Below are positions 9,208 through 17,538 of a stretch of 22,936 bases of DNA, one piece after another. A program made the translations under genes and the position numbers. Each line of letters opens with the position of its first letter. Position 1 is the first letter of the stretch. Below the pieces are notes generated by a model. The model ran no database searches. It was not told the origin of the DNA and saw nothing but the letters and a program-made list of their open reading frames with translations. Source of the DNA: JALYXS01 sp051003795 (GTDB lineage Bacteria; Acidobacteriota; Terriglobia; Bryobacterales; Bryobacteraceae); the NCBI GenBank assembly GCA_051003795.1, contig JBPCKZ010000028.1:1-22936 (forward strand). Direction: 5' to 3'.

Positions 9208-9785
9208 AATACTTTGCGACGATTGTCTTCTCTCTGGCTCTGGCACTCACGCCTTTGCGCGCGGCCGAGACCGAGGAGAAACCGGAAAAGGATATGACTG
9301 TCTGGCTCTGGGTGAATTTCTTGATTTTGGCTGGAGGAATCGGATATCTGGCGGCGAAAAAGGGTGGCCCTTATTTCAATTCGCGATCGGAAGACATCCG
9401 CGAGGGTATCGCCGAATCCGAAAAGCTGAAATCCGAAGCGGATGCAAGGGTGGCGGCCGTTAACGCCAAATTGGCCAATCTAGACGGCGAAATCGCATCT
9501 ATCCGCTCCAGTATTCGAGAAGAGCAGGCCCAGGAAGGCGAACGCATTCAGCGCGAAACGGCTTCCGAACTGGCGCGCATTCAGGAACGGGGAGAGCGGG
9601 AAATAGAAGCGGCGGGAAAAACGGCGCGCCTCGAACTGCGCCGGTACGCGGCCCAGCTTTCACTCGAATTAGCCGGACAAAAGCTCCGCCATCGCATGAA
9701 TCCGGATCTGCAGGACTCGCTCGCGGCAGCTTTCATTCAAGACTTGGGCAAGGACGCCGGCCGGTCCTCGCAAACCTCCCAATGA
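9204..9785 (+). CDS. atpF: ATP synthase F0 subunit b (second copy, with N-terminal signal-like extension)
   Basis: A 193-aa protein starting at the GTG at 9204, after AAGGAG with a spacing of about 6. Unlike most b subunits it has two hydrophobic segments. The first is a signal-peptide-like stretch (residues about 3-20, FATIVFSLALALTPLRA). The second is the true membrane helix (about 32-49, VWLWVNFLILAGGIGYLAA). A coiled coil follows from SRSEDIREGIAESEKL to the C-terminus (LELAGQKLRHRMNPDLQDSL). With the preceding gene it should form the stator stalk. Its end overlaps the delta gene by four bases (ATGA). Confidence 0.9.
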   Translation: MKYFATIVFSLALALTPLRAAETEEKPEKDMTVWLWVNFLILAGGIGYLAAKKGGPYFNSRSEDIREGIAESEKLKSEADARVAAVNAKLANLDGEIASIRSSIREEQAQEGERIQRETASELARIQERGEREIEAAGKTARLELRRYAAQLSLELAGQKLRHRMNPDLQDSLAAAFIQDLGKDAGRSSQTSQ

Positions 9786-10333
9786 CTTCCTCCGCCATAG
9801 TTACCCGATACGCGAACGCGCTGGTCGACGCGGTGACCGCGCCAACTTCGGGAGTCGAAGTAGGACAAGCCGTTCAGCAGCTTCGCGGCTTCGAATCGGT
9901 TGTCTTGTCGTCGCCGGACCTGCGCGACGTTTTGGCGTCGCCCGCGGTTTCGATAGTGAAAAAGCGCGCGGTCATCGCCAGCTTGTCGGATAGGTTGGGC
10001 TTGCCGCGGATTATACGGAATTTCCTGCTGGTGTTGAACGATCACCGCCGCTCGGCGGCAATCTCCGAAGTTGTCGATGCTTTTGAATTGCTTCTCGATG
10101 AGCGCCTGGGCTTTGTTCGCGCCGAAATCCTGTCGGCGGAAAAGCTGGGACAGGATCGGGAAGCGGCCCTATCGAATCGATTGACGGAGCTCACCGGAAA
10201 GAAGGTCCGGCCGCGCTTTGCAATCGATCCGGATCTGATCGGCGGGGTAGTGGCGCGGATCGGATCGACAGTTTACGACGGCTCCGTCCGCGGCCGGCTC
10301 GCGGTAATGGCGCATCGCCTCTCGGCGCTTTAA
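9782..10333 (+). CDS. atpH: ATP synthase F1 subunit delta
   Basis: A 183-aa protein with the OSCP/delta pattern: an N-terminal helical bundle beginning VTRYANALVDAVTA, a central FLLVLNDHRR segment, and the C-terminal part LTELTGKKVRPRFAIDPDLI followed by GGVVARIGSTVYDGSVRGRL, which is highly typical of the family. It joins the b stalk to the top of alpha3-beta3. The start is the ATG at 9782 inside the overlap with the preceding gene. The next gene, alpha, follows after 43 bases. Confidence 0.96.
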   Translation: MTSSAIVTRYANALVDAVTAPTSGVEVGQAVQQLRGFESVVLSSPDLRDVLASPAVSIVKKRAVIASLSDRLGLPRIIRNFLLVLNDHRRSAAISEVVDAFELLLDERLGFVRAEILSAEKLGQDREAALSNRLTELTGKKVRPRFAIDPDLIGGVVARIGSTVYDGSVRGRLAVMAHRLSAL

Positions 10334-10376
10334 CGACGGAATCGCGCGGCGCGGCCCGCCGGTGAAAGATCAAACT

Positions 10377-11924
10377 ATGGCTCAAATACGGGCAGACGAA
10401 ATAACGAAGATTCTCCGCGAGGAGATCGAGAATTATGAAAAGGCGATCGATGTGTCCGAAGTAGGCTCGGTGATGTCGGTTGGCGATGGTATCGCGCGAA
10501 TCCACGGCCTCGAAAAAGTGATGGCCGGCGAGCTGATCGAGTTTCCAAACGATGTAGCGGGAATCGCGATGAACCTGGAGGAAGACCAGGTAGGCGCCGT
10601 GTTGCTGGGCGAATATTCGGTGATCCGGGAAGGCGACGAAGTGAAGCGCACCGGGCGCATCATGTCGGTGCCGGTTGGCGAAGCACTGATCGGTCGCGTG
10701 GTCGATGCCCTCGGCCGCCCCATCGACGGCAAGGGTCCGATCGCTTCGGACCAATTCAATCCAATCGAGCGCATTGCGCCTGGCGTGGTGGACCGGCAGC
10801 CGGTGAAACAGCCGCTGCAGACCGGCATCAAAGCTATCGACGCCATGATTCCGATCGGACGCGGGCAGCGCGAACTGATCATCGGCGACCGGCAGACCGG
10901 AAAAACGGCCGTGGCGCTCGACACCATCATCAATCAGAAGGGCGGCGACGTGATCTGCATATACGTCGCGATCGGGCAGAAGCGCTCGACGGTGGCGCAG
11001 GTGGTCAAGACGCTCGAGGACTTCGGCGCGATGGCCTATACGATCGTAGTTTCGGCCAGCGCTTCGGACCCCACGCCCATGCAATATCTGGCGCCGTTTG
11101 CCGGCTGCGCGATTGGCGAGTACTTCCGCGATAACGGGCGCCACGCGCTCTGCGTGTACGACGATCTTTCGAAGCACGCGGCGTCCTATCGCGAGATTTC
11201 CCTGCTGCTGCGGCGCCCGCCTGGACGCGAGGCGTTTCCCGGCGATGTTTTCTATCTCCATAGCCGCTTGCTCGAACGCTCCGCCAAGCTATCGGACAAG
11301 CTCGGCGGCGGTTCTCTGACAGCTCTGCCGTTCATCGAAACCCAGGCGGGCGACGTTTCGGCTTACATTCCGACGAACGTCATCTCGATCACCGACGGCC
11401 AGATTTATCTGGAAGCCGATCTGTTCAACTCGAACGTGCGGCCCGCGATCAACGTCGGCCTTTCGGTGAGCCGCGTGGGCGGAAGCGCGCAGATCAAAGC
11501 CATGCGCTCGATCGCCGGAACTCTGCGCCTCGATCTCGCTCAGTACCGGGAGCTAGCGGCATTTTCACAGTTTGGCTCCGACTTGGATAAGTCTTCCCAA
11601 GCGCAGTTGAATCGCGGCAAACATCTGGTCGAAATTTTGAAACAGCGACAGTATGAACCGCTCCCGATCGACAAGCAGATCCTGATCATCTACGCCGGCA
11701 CGACTGGCATAATCGACGATATCCCGGTGGAGCAGTGCCGCGCCTTTGAAGAAGAGATGTACCGCTTCATGGACAACGCTCATCCGGCGATCCGGCAGCA
11801 GATCGTGGAGAAAAAAGCGCTCGACGACGGCTTAAAGAAGGACCTGACGGCCGCGCTGCAGGAGTTCAAGGAGCGCTTCACCGCCGACCGGAAGGCTGCG
11901 GCCGGAAAAGTCGCGCATGCCTAG
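10377..11924 (+). CDS. atpA: ATP synthase F1 subunit alpha
   Basis: A 515-aa protein when started at the ATG at 10377 (AQIRADEITKILREEIENYE, the usual alpha N-terminus). An in-frame GTG at 10362 would add five residues and is less likely. Visible landmarks are the N-terminal barrel (VGDGIARIHGLEKVMAGELI), the Walker A GDRQTGKT at 170-177, and the alpha-type stretch SLLLRRPPGREAFPGDVFYL. The C-terminal helical domain is complete. Alpha forms the non-catalytic nucleotide sites of F1. Length and motifs are normal. It overlaps the gamma gene by 8 bases (ATGCCTAG), consistent with coupled translation. Confidence 0.98.
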   Translation: MAQIRADEITKILREEIENYEKAIDVSEVGSVMSVGDGIARIHGLEKVMAGELIEFPNDVAGIAMNLEEDQVGAVLLGEYSVIREGDEVKRTGRIMSVPVGEALIGRVVDALGRPIDGKGPIASDQFNPIERIAPGVVDRQPVKQPLQTGIKAIDAMIPIGRGQRELIIGDRQTGKTAVALDTIINQKGGDVICIYVAIGQKRSTVAQVVKTLEDFGAMAYTIVVSASASDPTPMQYLAPFAGCAIGEYFRDNGRHALCVYDDLSKHAASYREISLLLRRPPGREAFPGDVFYLHSRLLERSAKLSDKLGGGSLTALPFIETQAGDVSAYIPTNVISITDGQIYLEADLFNSNVRPAINVGLSVSRVGGSAQIKAMRSIAGTLRLDLAQYRELAAFSQFGSDLDKSSQAQLNRGKHLVEILKQRQYEPLPIDKQILIIYAGTTGIIDDIPVEQCRAFEEEMYRFMDNAHPAIRQQIVEKKALDDGLKKDLTAALQEFKERFTADRKAAAGKVAHA

Positions 11925-12777
11925 CCTGATCGACATCCGGCGGCGAATCCGCTCGGTTAAGAACACGCAGCAGATCACCAAGGCCATGAAAATGGTCTCG
12001 GCGGCAAAGCTGCGGCGCGCCCAGGATCGCGTGATTGCGGCCCGTCCTTATGCCGCGCTGTTGCGCGAGGTGCTGGGTAATTTAGCGGCGGCGGCCGCCT
12101 CCGATGAGCGCGCCGCATCCAGTCCGATGCTGGCGAACCGTCCGGAAAATCGCATTGAGATGCTGTTTTTCACGAGCGACAAAGGCCTGGCGGGAGCGTT
12201 CAACTCAAATCTGATTAAGGCTTCGCAGAAATTTTTCGCCGATCACGCCAATGCGGAGATGCACCTCGTTCTTGTCGGGCGAAAAGGCCGCGATTACTAC
12301 CGGAAGCGGCACGGGACAATTACGGGCGAACACATTAACGTGCTCGGAAAAATTCAGTATTCCGAGGCGGCGGCGATCGCGCGCGTTACGACGCAGCGGT
12401 TCATCGACGGCGAGATCGATGCCGTCTACGCGCTGAACAACGATTTCAAGAGCGTTATGTCCCAGAAGCTCTCCATGAGCCGGCTTCTGCCGGTGCAGGC
12501 GCCGGAACAAGCGGAAAATCGGGATTACATTTTCGAGCAGCCGCCGCTTGACATGCTGGAAAGGCTGTTGCCCCGATATCTGGAAGTCGAAGTTTATCGC
12601 GCGATGCTCGAAACATCGGCGGCCGAGCACGCCGCGCGCATGACTGCGATGGATTCGGCCTCATCGAACGCGGGCGACGTAATCGACACGCTGACGTTGA
12701 ACATGAATCGCGTACGGCAGGCGGCCATCACCAAAGAGATTATCGAAGTGGTCAGCGGCGCGTCGGCCTCCGAGTAA
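11917..12777 (+). CDS. atpG: ATP synthase F1 subunit gamma
   Basis: A 286-aa protein with the typical start PSLIDIRRRIRSVKNTQQIT followed by KAMKMVSAAKLRRAQ, a central SDKGLAGAFNSNLIK motif, and the C-terminal helix with DTLTLNMNRVRQAAITKEII and EVVSGA. Gamma is the rotating central shaft inside alpha3-beta3. The start is the ATG overlapping the end of atpA. The beta gene begins 27 bases after its stop. Confidence 0.97.
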   Translation: MPSLIDIRRRIRSVKNTQQITKAMKMVSAAKLRRAQDRVIAARPYAALLREVLGNLAAAAASDERAASSPMLANRPENRIEMLFFTSDKGLAGAFNSNLIKASQKFFADHANAEMHLVLVGRKGRDYYRKRHGTITGEHINVLGKIQYSEAAAIARVTTQRFIDGEIDAVYALNNDFKSVMSQKLSMSRLLPVQAPEQAENRDYIFEQPPLDMLERLLPRYLEVEVYRAMLETSAAEHAARMTAMDSASSNAGDVIDTLTLNMNRVRQAAITKEIIEVVSGASASE

Positions 12778-12804
12778 ACGACGCGCACCAATCGAACAAA
12801 ATAT

Positions 12805-14259
12805 ATGACACCAGCGGCACAAGCAGTAATTGGCAAAGTAGTCCAGATCGCGGGCCCCGCCGTCGATTGCGAATTTCCGGAGGACGCGATTCCCGAGATC
12901 CATACCGCGCTCCGCATCACCAGCGAGGGCTTCGACGTTCCCAACCCGATCAGCATCGTCTGCGAAGTGGAGCAGCATATCGGCGAGGGGCGCGTGCGCA
13001 CTATCGCCATGGAGGCCACGGAAGGCCTGGTTCGCGGCATGAAGGCCGAAAGCCTTGGCGCTCCCATCACGGTCCCGGTGGGCAAGGAAACGCTCGGCCG
13101 CATTCTCAACGTGATCGGACAGCCGGTGGACAACATGGGCCCGGTGAATGCGAAAACGTTTTATCCAATTCACCGCCCCGCGCCGTCTTTCGAAGACCAA
13201 TCGACGAAGCTCGAAATGTTCGAGACCGGTATCAAAGTGGTCGATCTGATCGAGCCTTACGTGCGCGGCGGAAAGATCGGCTTATTTGGAGGCGCGGGAG
13301 TCGGCAAAACCGTCATTATTCAAGAGCTCATCAACAACATCGCCATGAAGCACGGCGGCGTTTCGGTTTTCGCCGGCGTCGGCGAGCGAACCCGCGAAGG
13401 CAACGATCTGTGGCTTGAGATGCAGGAATCGGGCGTAATCGATCCCAAGGACTTCACTAAATCCAAGGTCGCTCTAGTCTTCGGCCAAATGACCGAGCCG
13501 CCCGGGGCGCGTCTGCGCGTCGGTCTCACGGGTCTCACCGTGGCTGAATATTTTCGCGATGAAGAAGGCCAGGACGTACTGCTCTTCATCGACAATATTT
13601 TCCGGTTCACGCAGGCCGGTTCGGAAGTTTCGGCGCTATTGGGACGCATGCCCTCGGCCGTTGGCTATCAGCCTAATCTAGCCAGTGAAATGGGTGAGCT
13701 GCAGGAGCGCATCACGTCGACCAAGAAAGGCTCGATCACCTCCGTTCAGGCGATCTACGTGCCCGCCGACGATTACACCGACCCGGCGCCCGCGACCGCG
13801 TTCGCGCACCTGGATGCCACGACCAACCTTTCCCGCGCCATCGCCGAGCTCGGTATTTACCCAGCGGTCGATCCGCTGGCATCGACCTCGCGCATTCTCG
13901 ATCCCCGCATCATCGGCCAGGAGCATTACGACGTCGCGCAGCAGGTGAAAGGCGTCCTTCAGCGCTATAAAGACCTGCAGGACATCATCGCGATTTTGGG
14001 CATCGACGAACTTTCCGATGAAGACAAACTCACGGTTTCTCGCGCGCGCAAAATTCAGCGGTTTTTGTCACAGCCATTCCACGTGGCCGAGCAGTTCACC
14101 GGTCTCCCCGGCAAATACGTGAAGCTCGCGGACACCATCCGCGGGTTCAAAGAGATCGTCGCGGGCAGGCACGACGAACTTCCGGAGCAGGCGTTCTGGC
14201 TTCAAGGCACGATCGAGGATGTGATGGAGAAAGCTGGAAGCCTCAAGGCGGCCGCGTAG
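12805..14259 (+). CDS. atpD: ATP synthase F1 subunit beta (catalytic)
   Basis: A 484-aa protein. Key sites are visible: Walker A GGAGVGKT at 162-169, the catalytic glutamate in GVGERTREGNDLW (E194), the Walker B region VLLFIDNIFRFTQAGSEVSA, LGRMPSAVGYQPNLASEMGE, and DELSDEDK near the C-terminus. It catalyses ATP formation or hydrolysis at the alpha/beta interface. Compared with many homologues it is slightly long, with a short N-terminal extension and an Ala-rich tail. The ATG at 12805 has no clear ribosome site. The epsilon gene starts two bases after the stop. Confidence 0.98.
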   Translation: MTPAAQAVIGKVVQIAGPAVDCEFPEDAIPEIHTALRITSEGFDVPNPISIVCEVEQHIGEGRVRTIAMEATEGLVRGMKAESLGAPITVPVGKETLGRILNVIGQPVDNMGPVNAKTFYPIHRPAPSFEDQSTKLEMFETGIKVVDLIEPYVRGGKIGLFGGAGVGKTVIIQELINNIAMKHGGVSVFAGVGERTREGNDLWLEMQESGVIDPKDFTKSKVALVFGQMTEPPGARLRVGLTGLTVAEYFRDEEGQDVLLFIDNIFRFTQAGSEVSALLGRMPSAVGYQPNLASEMGELQERITSTKKGSITSVQAIYVPADDYTDPAPATAFAHLDATTNLSRAIAELGIYPAVDPLASTSRILDPRIIGQEHYDVAQQVKGVLQRYKDLQDIIAILGIDELSDEDKLTVSRARKIQRFLSQPFHVAEQFTGLPGKYVKLADTIRGFKEIVAGRHDELPEQAFWLQGTIEDVMEKAGSLKAAA

Positions 14260-14261
14260 CG

Positions 14262-14684
14262 ATGGCCGACGCCGGCGAGACTTTCACACTTGAGATTGCG
14301 ACGCCCGAGCGCTTGGTTGTCAACGAGCCTGTAAGCGAGGCCCAGATACCCGGGCTCGACGGCTACATGGGCGTGCTGCCCGGGCACGCCCCGCTGATTT
14401 CCGAACTGGCGAACGGGATCTTGAGTTATACAACGGGTCAAGCCACTCACCACTTGTCGGTTTACGGCGGCTTCGTGGAGATTTTGACCGATAGGGTCAG
14501 GGTGCTGGCGGATTCGGCCGAAAAGAAAGAAGAGATCGATCTCGCGCGCGCCAGGGAGGAGTTGAAACGCGCTTTCGACGTGTTGGAAGATCCTCCCGTA
14601 GATCTCGATCCCGCTAACGCGCTAGCCGAAATGCAGCGCGCCCAAGCCCGCGTCGATCTAGCGTCTCAGCCGTTGCGTGGATGA
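14262..14684 (+). CDS. atpC: ATP synthase F1 subunit epsilon
   Basis: A 140-aa protein with the beta-sandwich signature (FTLEIATPERLVVNEPVSEA, then IPGLDGYMGVLPGHAPLISE, and YGGFVEILTDRVRVLADSAE). A C-terminal helical pair rich in Ala, Arg and Glu follows. Epsilon binds the gamma foot and can inhibit ATP hydrolysis. It closes the operon. Its last three codons and stop lie inside the first unit of a tandem palindrome (14677-14695), so the next gene's control region intrudes into this coding sequence. Confidence 0.96.
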   Translation: MADAGETFTLEIATPERLVVNEPVSEAQIPGLDGYMGVLPGHAPLISELANGILSYTTGQATHHLSVYGGFVEILTDRVRVLADSAEKKEEIDLARAREELKRAFDVLEDPPVDLDPANALAEMQRAQARVDLASQPLRG

Positions 14685-14717
14685 TATTCGTCCACGTCGT
14701 GGATGATATTCGTCCAC
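14677..14717. repeat. two tandem 19-bp imperfect palindromes, probable operator of the DUF4143 gene
   Basis: The unit GTGGATGATATTCGTCCAC occurs twice without mismatch, at 14677-14695 and 14699-14717. The period is 22 bp, close to two helical turns. Each unit has dyad symmetry: eight paired positions (GTGGATGA with TCGTCCAC, one of them a G-T pair) around TAT. Unit one covers the atpC stop codon. Unit two sits about -39 to -21 relative to the inferred transcription start of the next gene. Same-face tandem palindromes over a promoter are typical of autoregulated operators, but tandem RNA hairpins or a partial terminator between the operon and the next gene cannot be excluded. Confidence 0.7.
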
Positions 14718-14725
14718 CAACGGCT

Positions 14726-14731
14726 TATACT
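14726..14731 (+). promoter_or_regulatory. likely -10 element giving a leaderless DUF4143 mRNA
   Basis: TATACT at 14726-14731 lies seven bases before the ATG at 14738, so transcription would start on or next to the start codon. The GGAGG at 14732-14736 is only one base from the ATG, too close to act as a normal ribosome site, which also favours a leaderless message. The -35 region coincides with operator unit two and has no good TTGACA match, so activity may depend on the bound protein. Confidence 0.45.
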
Positions 14732-14737
14732 GGAGGA

Positions 14738-15970
14738 ATGTTTCCGCGCAACTTGGCCCCCGAAATTGAAATCGCATTCCGCGACACCCCCGTTGTTTTC
14801 CTGAACGGAGCGCGTCAAACGGGGAAAAGCACTCTTGCTCGCGAGTTGTTCCTGGACGGAAAACGCACTCAATATTTGACTCTTGACGACGCTCCGGTCC
14901 TTTCGGCGGCGCGCGACGATCCCTCCGGATTCGTGGCCGGTCTCGACGGGCCCGTTGTTCTCGACGAGGTGCAACGAGCCCCGGATCTCTTCCTCGCCAT
15001 CAAAGCCGCCGTCGACCGTTCGCGAAAGCCCGGAGCTTTTCTGCTAACCGGCTCCGCCGATATTATGCTTTTGCCCAAGGTGGCCGATTCGTTGGCTGGC
15101 CGGATGCAGATATTCACGCTTTGGCCGCTCTCGCAAGGCGAGATGTCTGGAGTGAAAGAAAGCTTCGTCGATTCGCTCTTCTTGAAAACCAGGCGTCCAC
15201 CGGTTCGCCACGACGAAGGCCGTCGCGCGATATTCGCGCGCGTTCTGCGCGGCGGCTACCCTGTCGTTCAGCAGCGCGAAAGCGAAGCGCGCCGCCGCGC
15301 CTGGTTCGAATCTTACATCACAACTATTCTGCAACGCGATATCCGCGATATTTCCGAAATCGAGGATCTGACCATGCTGCCCCGGCTGCTCGCGCTCCTC
15401 GCTTCGCGCGCTTGCGGATTGCTCAATTTCGCGGATCTCTCGCGCGTCGTCGCGATTCCCCAGACCACGCTAAAGCGCTATTTCACGCTGCTCGAAACGA
15501 CTTTTCTCGTGCGTCTGTTGGCCCCTTGGTCCGTTAATCTAGGCAAGCGGCTCGTCAAAGCCCCCAAGCTATATCTGAACGACACCGGATTGATGACCTA
15601 CCTTCTGGGCCTCGATCGATCGCGTTTGGCAATCGACGGCGCCATGGCCGGACCCCTACTTGAAAATTTCGTGATTATGGAATTGCTGAAGCAAATTTCC
15701 TGGAGCAAGACTCGAGTCGAAATTTTTCATTTCCGCACGCACACTGGCGAAGAGGTCGACATCATTCTGGAAAACGAGGCGGGCGCGATCGTCGGCGTGG
15801 AAGTCAAAGCCACCGCGTCGGTTGGCGGCTCCGACTTTAGAGGGCTTCGGGCGCTGGCGGAAGCGGCGGGTCCGCGGTTTCTCCGCGGAATCGTTTTATA
15901 CACCGGCGTTGAAACGGTGCCGTTCGGAAGGAATCTACATGCGGTGCCGATTCCCAGCTTGTGGCATTGA
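14738..15970 (+). CDS. AAA ATPase with DUF4143 nuclease-like C-terminal domain
   Basis: A 410-aa protein. The start MFPRNLAPEI at 14738 is the usual N-terminus of the family; an in-frame ATG at 14681 lies inside the palindrome and overlaps atpC. The AAA_14 domain shows Walker A GARQTGKST (24-32), Walker B VVLDEVQ (73-79) and sensor LLTGSAD (about 103-109). A winged-helix-like middle part follows, with SRACGLLNFADLSRVVAIPQ. The DUF4143 domain has FHFRTHTGEEVDIILE followed by GVEVKAT, which is a complete PD-(D/E)xK pattern (D341, E355, K357). These standalone ATPases are widespread, often patchily distributed, and their biochemical role is unproven. The palindromes directly upstream suggest self-regulation or control by a DNA-binding partner encoded elsewhere. 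Confidence 0.9.
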   Translation: MFPRNLAPEIEIAFRDTPVVFLNGARQTGKSTLARELFLDGKRTQYLTLDDAPVLSAARDDPSGFVAGLDGPVVLDEVQRAPDLFLAIKAAVDRSRKPGAFLLTGSADIMLLPKVADSLAGRMQIFTLWPLSQGEMSGVKESFVDSLFLKTRRPPVRHDEGRRAIFARVLRGGYPVVQQRESEARRRAWFESYITTILQRDIRDISEIEDLTMLPRLLALLASRACGLLNFADLSRVVAIPQTTLKRYFTLLETTFLVRLLAPWSVNLGKRLVKAPKLYLNDTGLMTYLLGLDRSRLAIDGAMAGPLLENFVIMELLKQISWSKTRVEIFHFRTHTGEEVDIILENEAGAIVGVEVKATASVGGSDFRGLRALAEAAGPRFLRGIVLYTGVETVPFGRNLHAVPIPSLWH

Positions 15971-16011
15971 GCGTCTGATAAACTGCAATCAAAGCCTCTG
16001 GATGTTCATCC

Positions 16012-17532
16012 ATGACCAAAACCGATTTGGATTTGCCCCGCACGTTGGGAGCACTGCGCGGTAGCAGCTTCTCGGAACAACGTCTTCGCGCCAGAAGCGT
16101 GAAAGACGAGCTGCGCGCCAACCTCATCTGTAAAATTCAACGCGGCGAAACCCTGTTTCCCGGCATCGTCGGGTACGAAGACAGCGTCGTTCCGCAGATG
16201 GTGAACGCGGTCCTTTCGAGACACAACTTCATCCTTCTTGGATTGCGGGGCCAAGCCAAAACGCGCCTCGTGCGAATGCTCACGACGCTGCTCGATCCTC
16301 AAATCCCTTACGTCGCCGGCTGCGAAATTCACGACAACCCGTACTCGCCGATATGCCGCCGCTGCCGCAATTTAATTGCCGCGGAAGGCGATCAAACGCC
16401 GATCGCGTATCTCCCCTCGGACGACCGTTACGTCGAAAAGCTGGCGACGCCGGATGTCACCATCGCCGACATGATCGGCGATATCGACCCCATCAAGGCG
16501 GCGCGCCGGGGGCAGGATATTTCGGACGAGCTGACCGTGCATTACGGATTGGTCCCGCGCGCCAATCGCGGGATCTTCGCCATCAATGAGCTGCCGGATC
16601 TCGCCGGAAAAATTCAGGTGGGCCTGTTCAACATCATGCAGGAGGGCGATGTCCAGATTAAGGGCTACCCCGTGCGTTTGCCGCTCGACCTGCTGCTCGT
16701 CTTTACCGCGAACCCCGAAGATTACACCGCGCGCGGCAAGATTATCACCCCATTGAAAGACCGCATCGGAAGCGAGATTCGCACGCATTATCCGGCGACG
16801 ATCGAGCACGGCATCGAGATTACGAATCAGGAAGCGTGGTTAAAGCGCGAATCGCCGTTTGATACGCGCGTGCCAGCTTACATCGGCGAGATCGTCGAGC
16901 AGTTGGCGTTCAGCGCCCGCGAAGACAAGCGCATCGATAAACGCTCGGGCGTGTCGCAGAGGCTGCCGATTTCCGTGCTCGAAAACGTCGTTTCGAACGC
17001 GGAGCGGCGCGCGCTGCGAAATCGCGAATCGGTGGTTGTTCCGCGCGTGCTCGATATCTACGCCGCGCTGCCCTCGATGACGGGCAAGCTCGAGCTCGAG
17101 TATGAAGGCGAACTCAAGGGCGGCGATGCGGTGGCGCGCGAGCTGATCCGGCAGGCCGTCGGCAAGATTTACGACAAGTATTTCGAAGGCGTGAACGTGG
17201 CGCCGGTTATCAAATGGTTCGATATGGGTGGAAACCTGAAACTCGACGAAACGGCCGATTCCGCCACCATGGTCCGCGAGCTTGCGCCAATTCAGGGACT
17301 GATGGAGAAGGTTTGCGCGCTCGGCCTGAGCGAGAATGAGCCGGACGCCGCACGCGCTTCGGCGGCCGAGTTTATCCTCGAAGGACTCTACGCGCACCGG
17401 CGCATCAGCCGCAGCGAAGAGCGCGGCTTCGGTTCCGAAGAAAAGAAACGCGAGCGGGAAAACAAGAGCCGCGAGGTCGAAGAACCCGATCCGCGCGACG
17501 CCCGCGAGCGCCGCCGCCGTCAATACAATTGA
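16012..17532 (+). CDS. MoxR-type AAA+ ATPase (magnesium-chelatase-like) with Cys/His metal-site motif
   Basis: A 506-aa protein. Walker A is GLRGQAKT (77-84). Walker B is unusual, GIFAINELPDL (187-197), with Asn-Glu in place of Asp-Glu. A conserved LATPDVTIADMIGDIDPIKA segment and the arginine region ITPLKDRIGSEIRTHYP follow. Between Walker A and Walker B lies C104-x2-H107-x7-C115-x2-C118, a plausible zinc site. The C-terminus is highly charged (EEKKREREN, ERRRRQ). MoxR ATPases act as chaperone-like partners of VWA proteins, and the next gene, whose start lies six bases after this stop, encodes one. The target of this pair is unknown; annotation as magnesium chelatase refers only to the fold. 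A weak -10-like TGATAAACT precedes it at about 15976-15984. Confidence 0.88.
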   Translation: MTKTDLDLPRTLGALRGSSFSEQRLRARSVKDELRANLICKIQRGETLFPGIVGYEDSVVPQMVNAVLSRHNFILLGLRGQAKTRLVRMLTTLLDPQIPYVAGCEIHDNPYSPICRRCRNLIAAEGDQTPIAYLPSDDRYVEKLATPDVTIADMIGDIDPIKAARRGQDISDELTVHYGLVPRANRGIFAINELPDLAGKIQVGLFNIMQEGDVQIKGYPVRLPLDLLLVFTANPEDYTARGKIITPLKDRIGSEIRTHYPATIEHGIEITNQEAWLKRESPFDTRVPAYIGEIVEQLAFSAREDKRIDKRSGVSQRLPISVLENVVSNAERRALRNRESVVVPRVLDIYAALPSMTGKLELEYEGELKGGDAVARELIRQAVGKIYDKYFEGVNVAPVIKWFDMGGNLKLDETADSATMVRELAPIQGLMEKVCALGLSENEPDAARASAAEFILEGLYAHRRISRSEERGFGSEEKKRERENKSREVEEPDPRDARERRRRQYN

Positions 17533-17538
17533 GGTCCC

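Noticed and set aside
10191..11261. Minus-strand reading frame of 356 codons
   Set aside because: It is antisense to atpH and atpA, both of which are unmistakable; its His/Arg/Ala-rich translation is a frame shadow.
14677..14717. Tandem repeats as a minimal CRISPR array
   Set aside because: There are only two units, the spacer is 3 bp, there are no cas genes, and the units are palindromic across their whole length.
14681..14737. Upstream ATG that would extend the DUF4143 ATPase by 19 residues
   Set aside because: The extension is encoded by the tandem palindrome itself and overlaps the atpC stop; the family typically begins at MFPRN, and a -10 element lies between the two starts.
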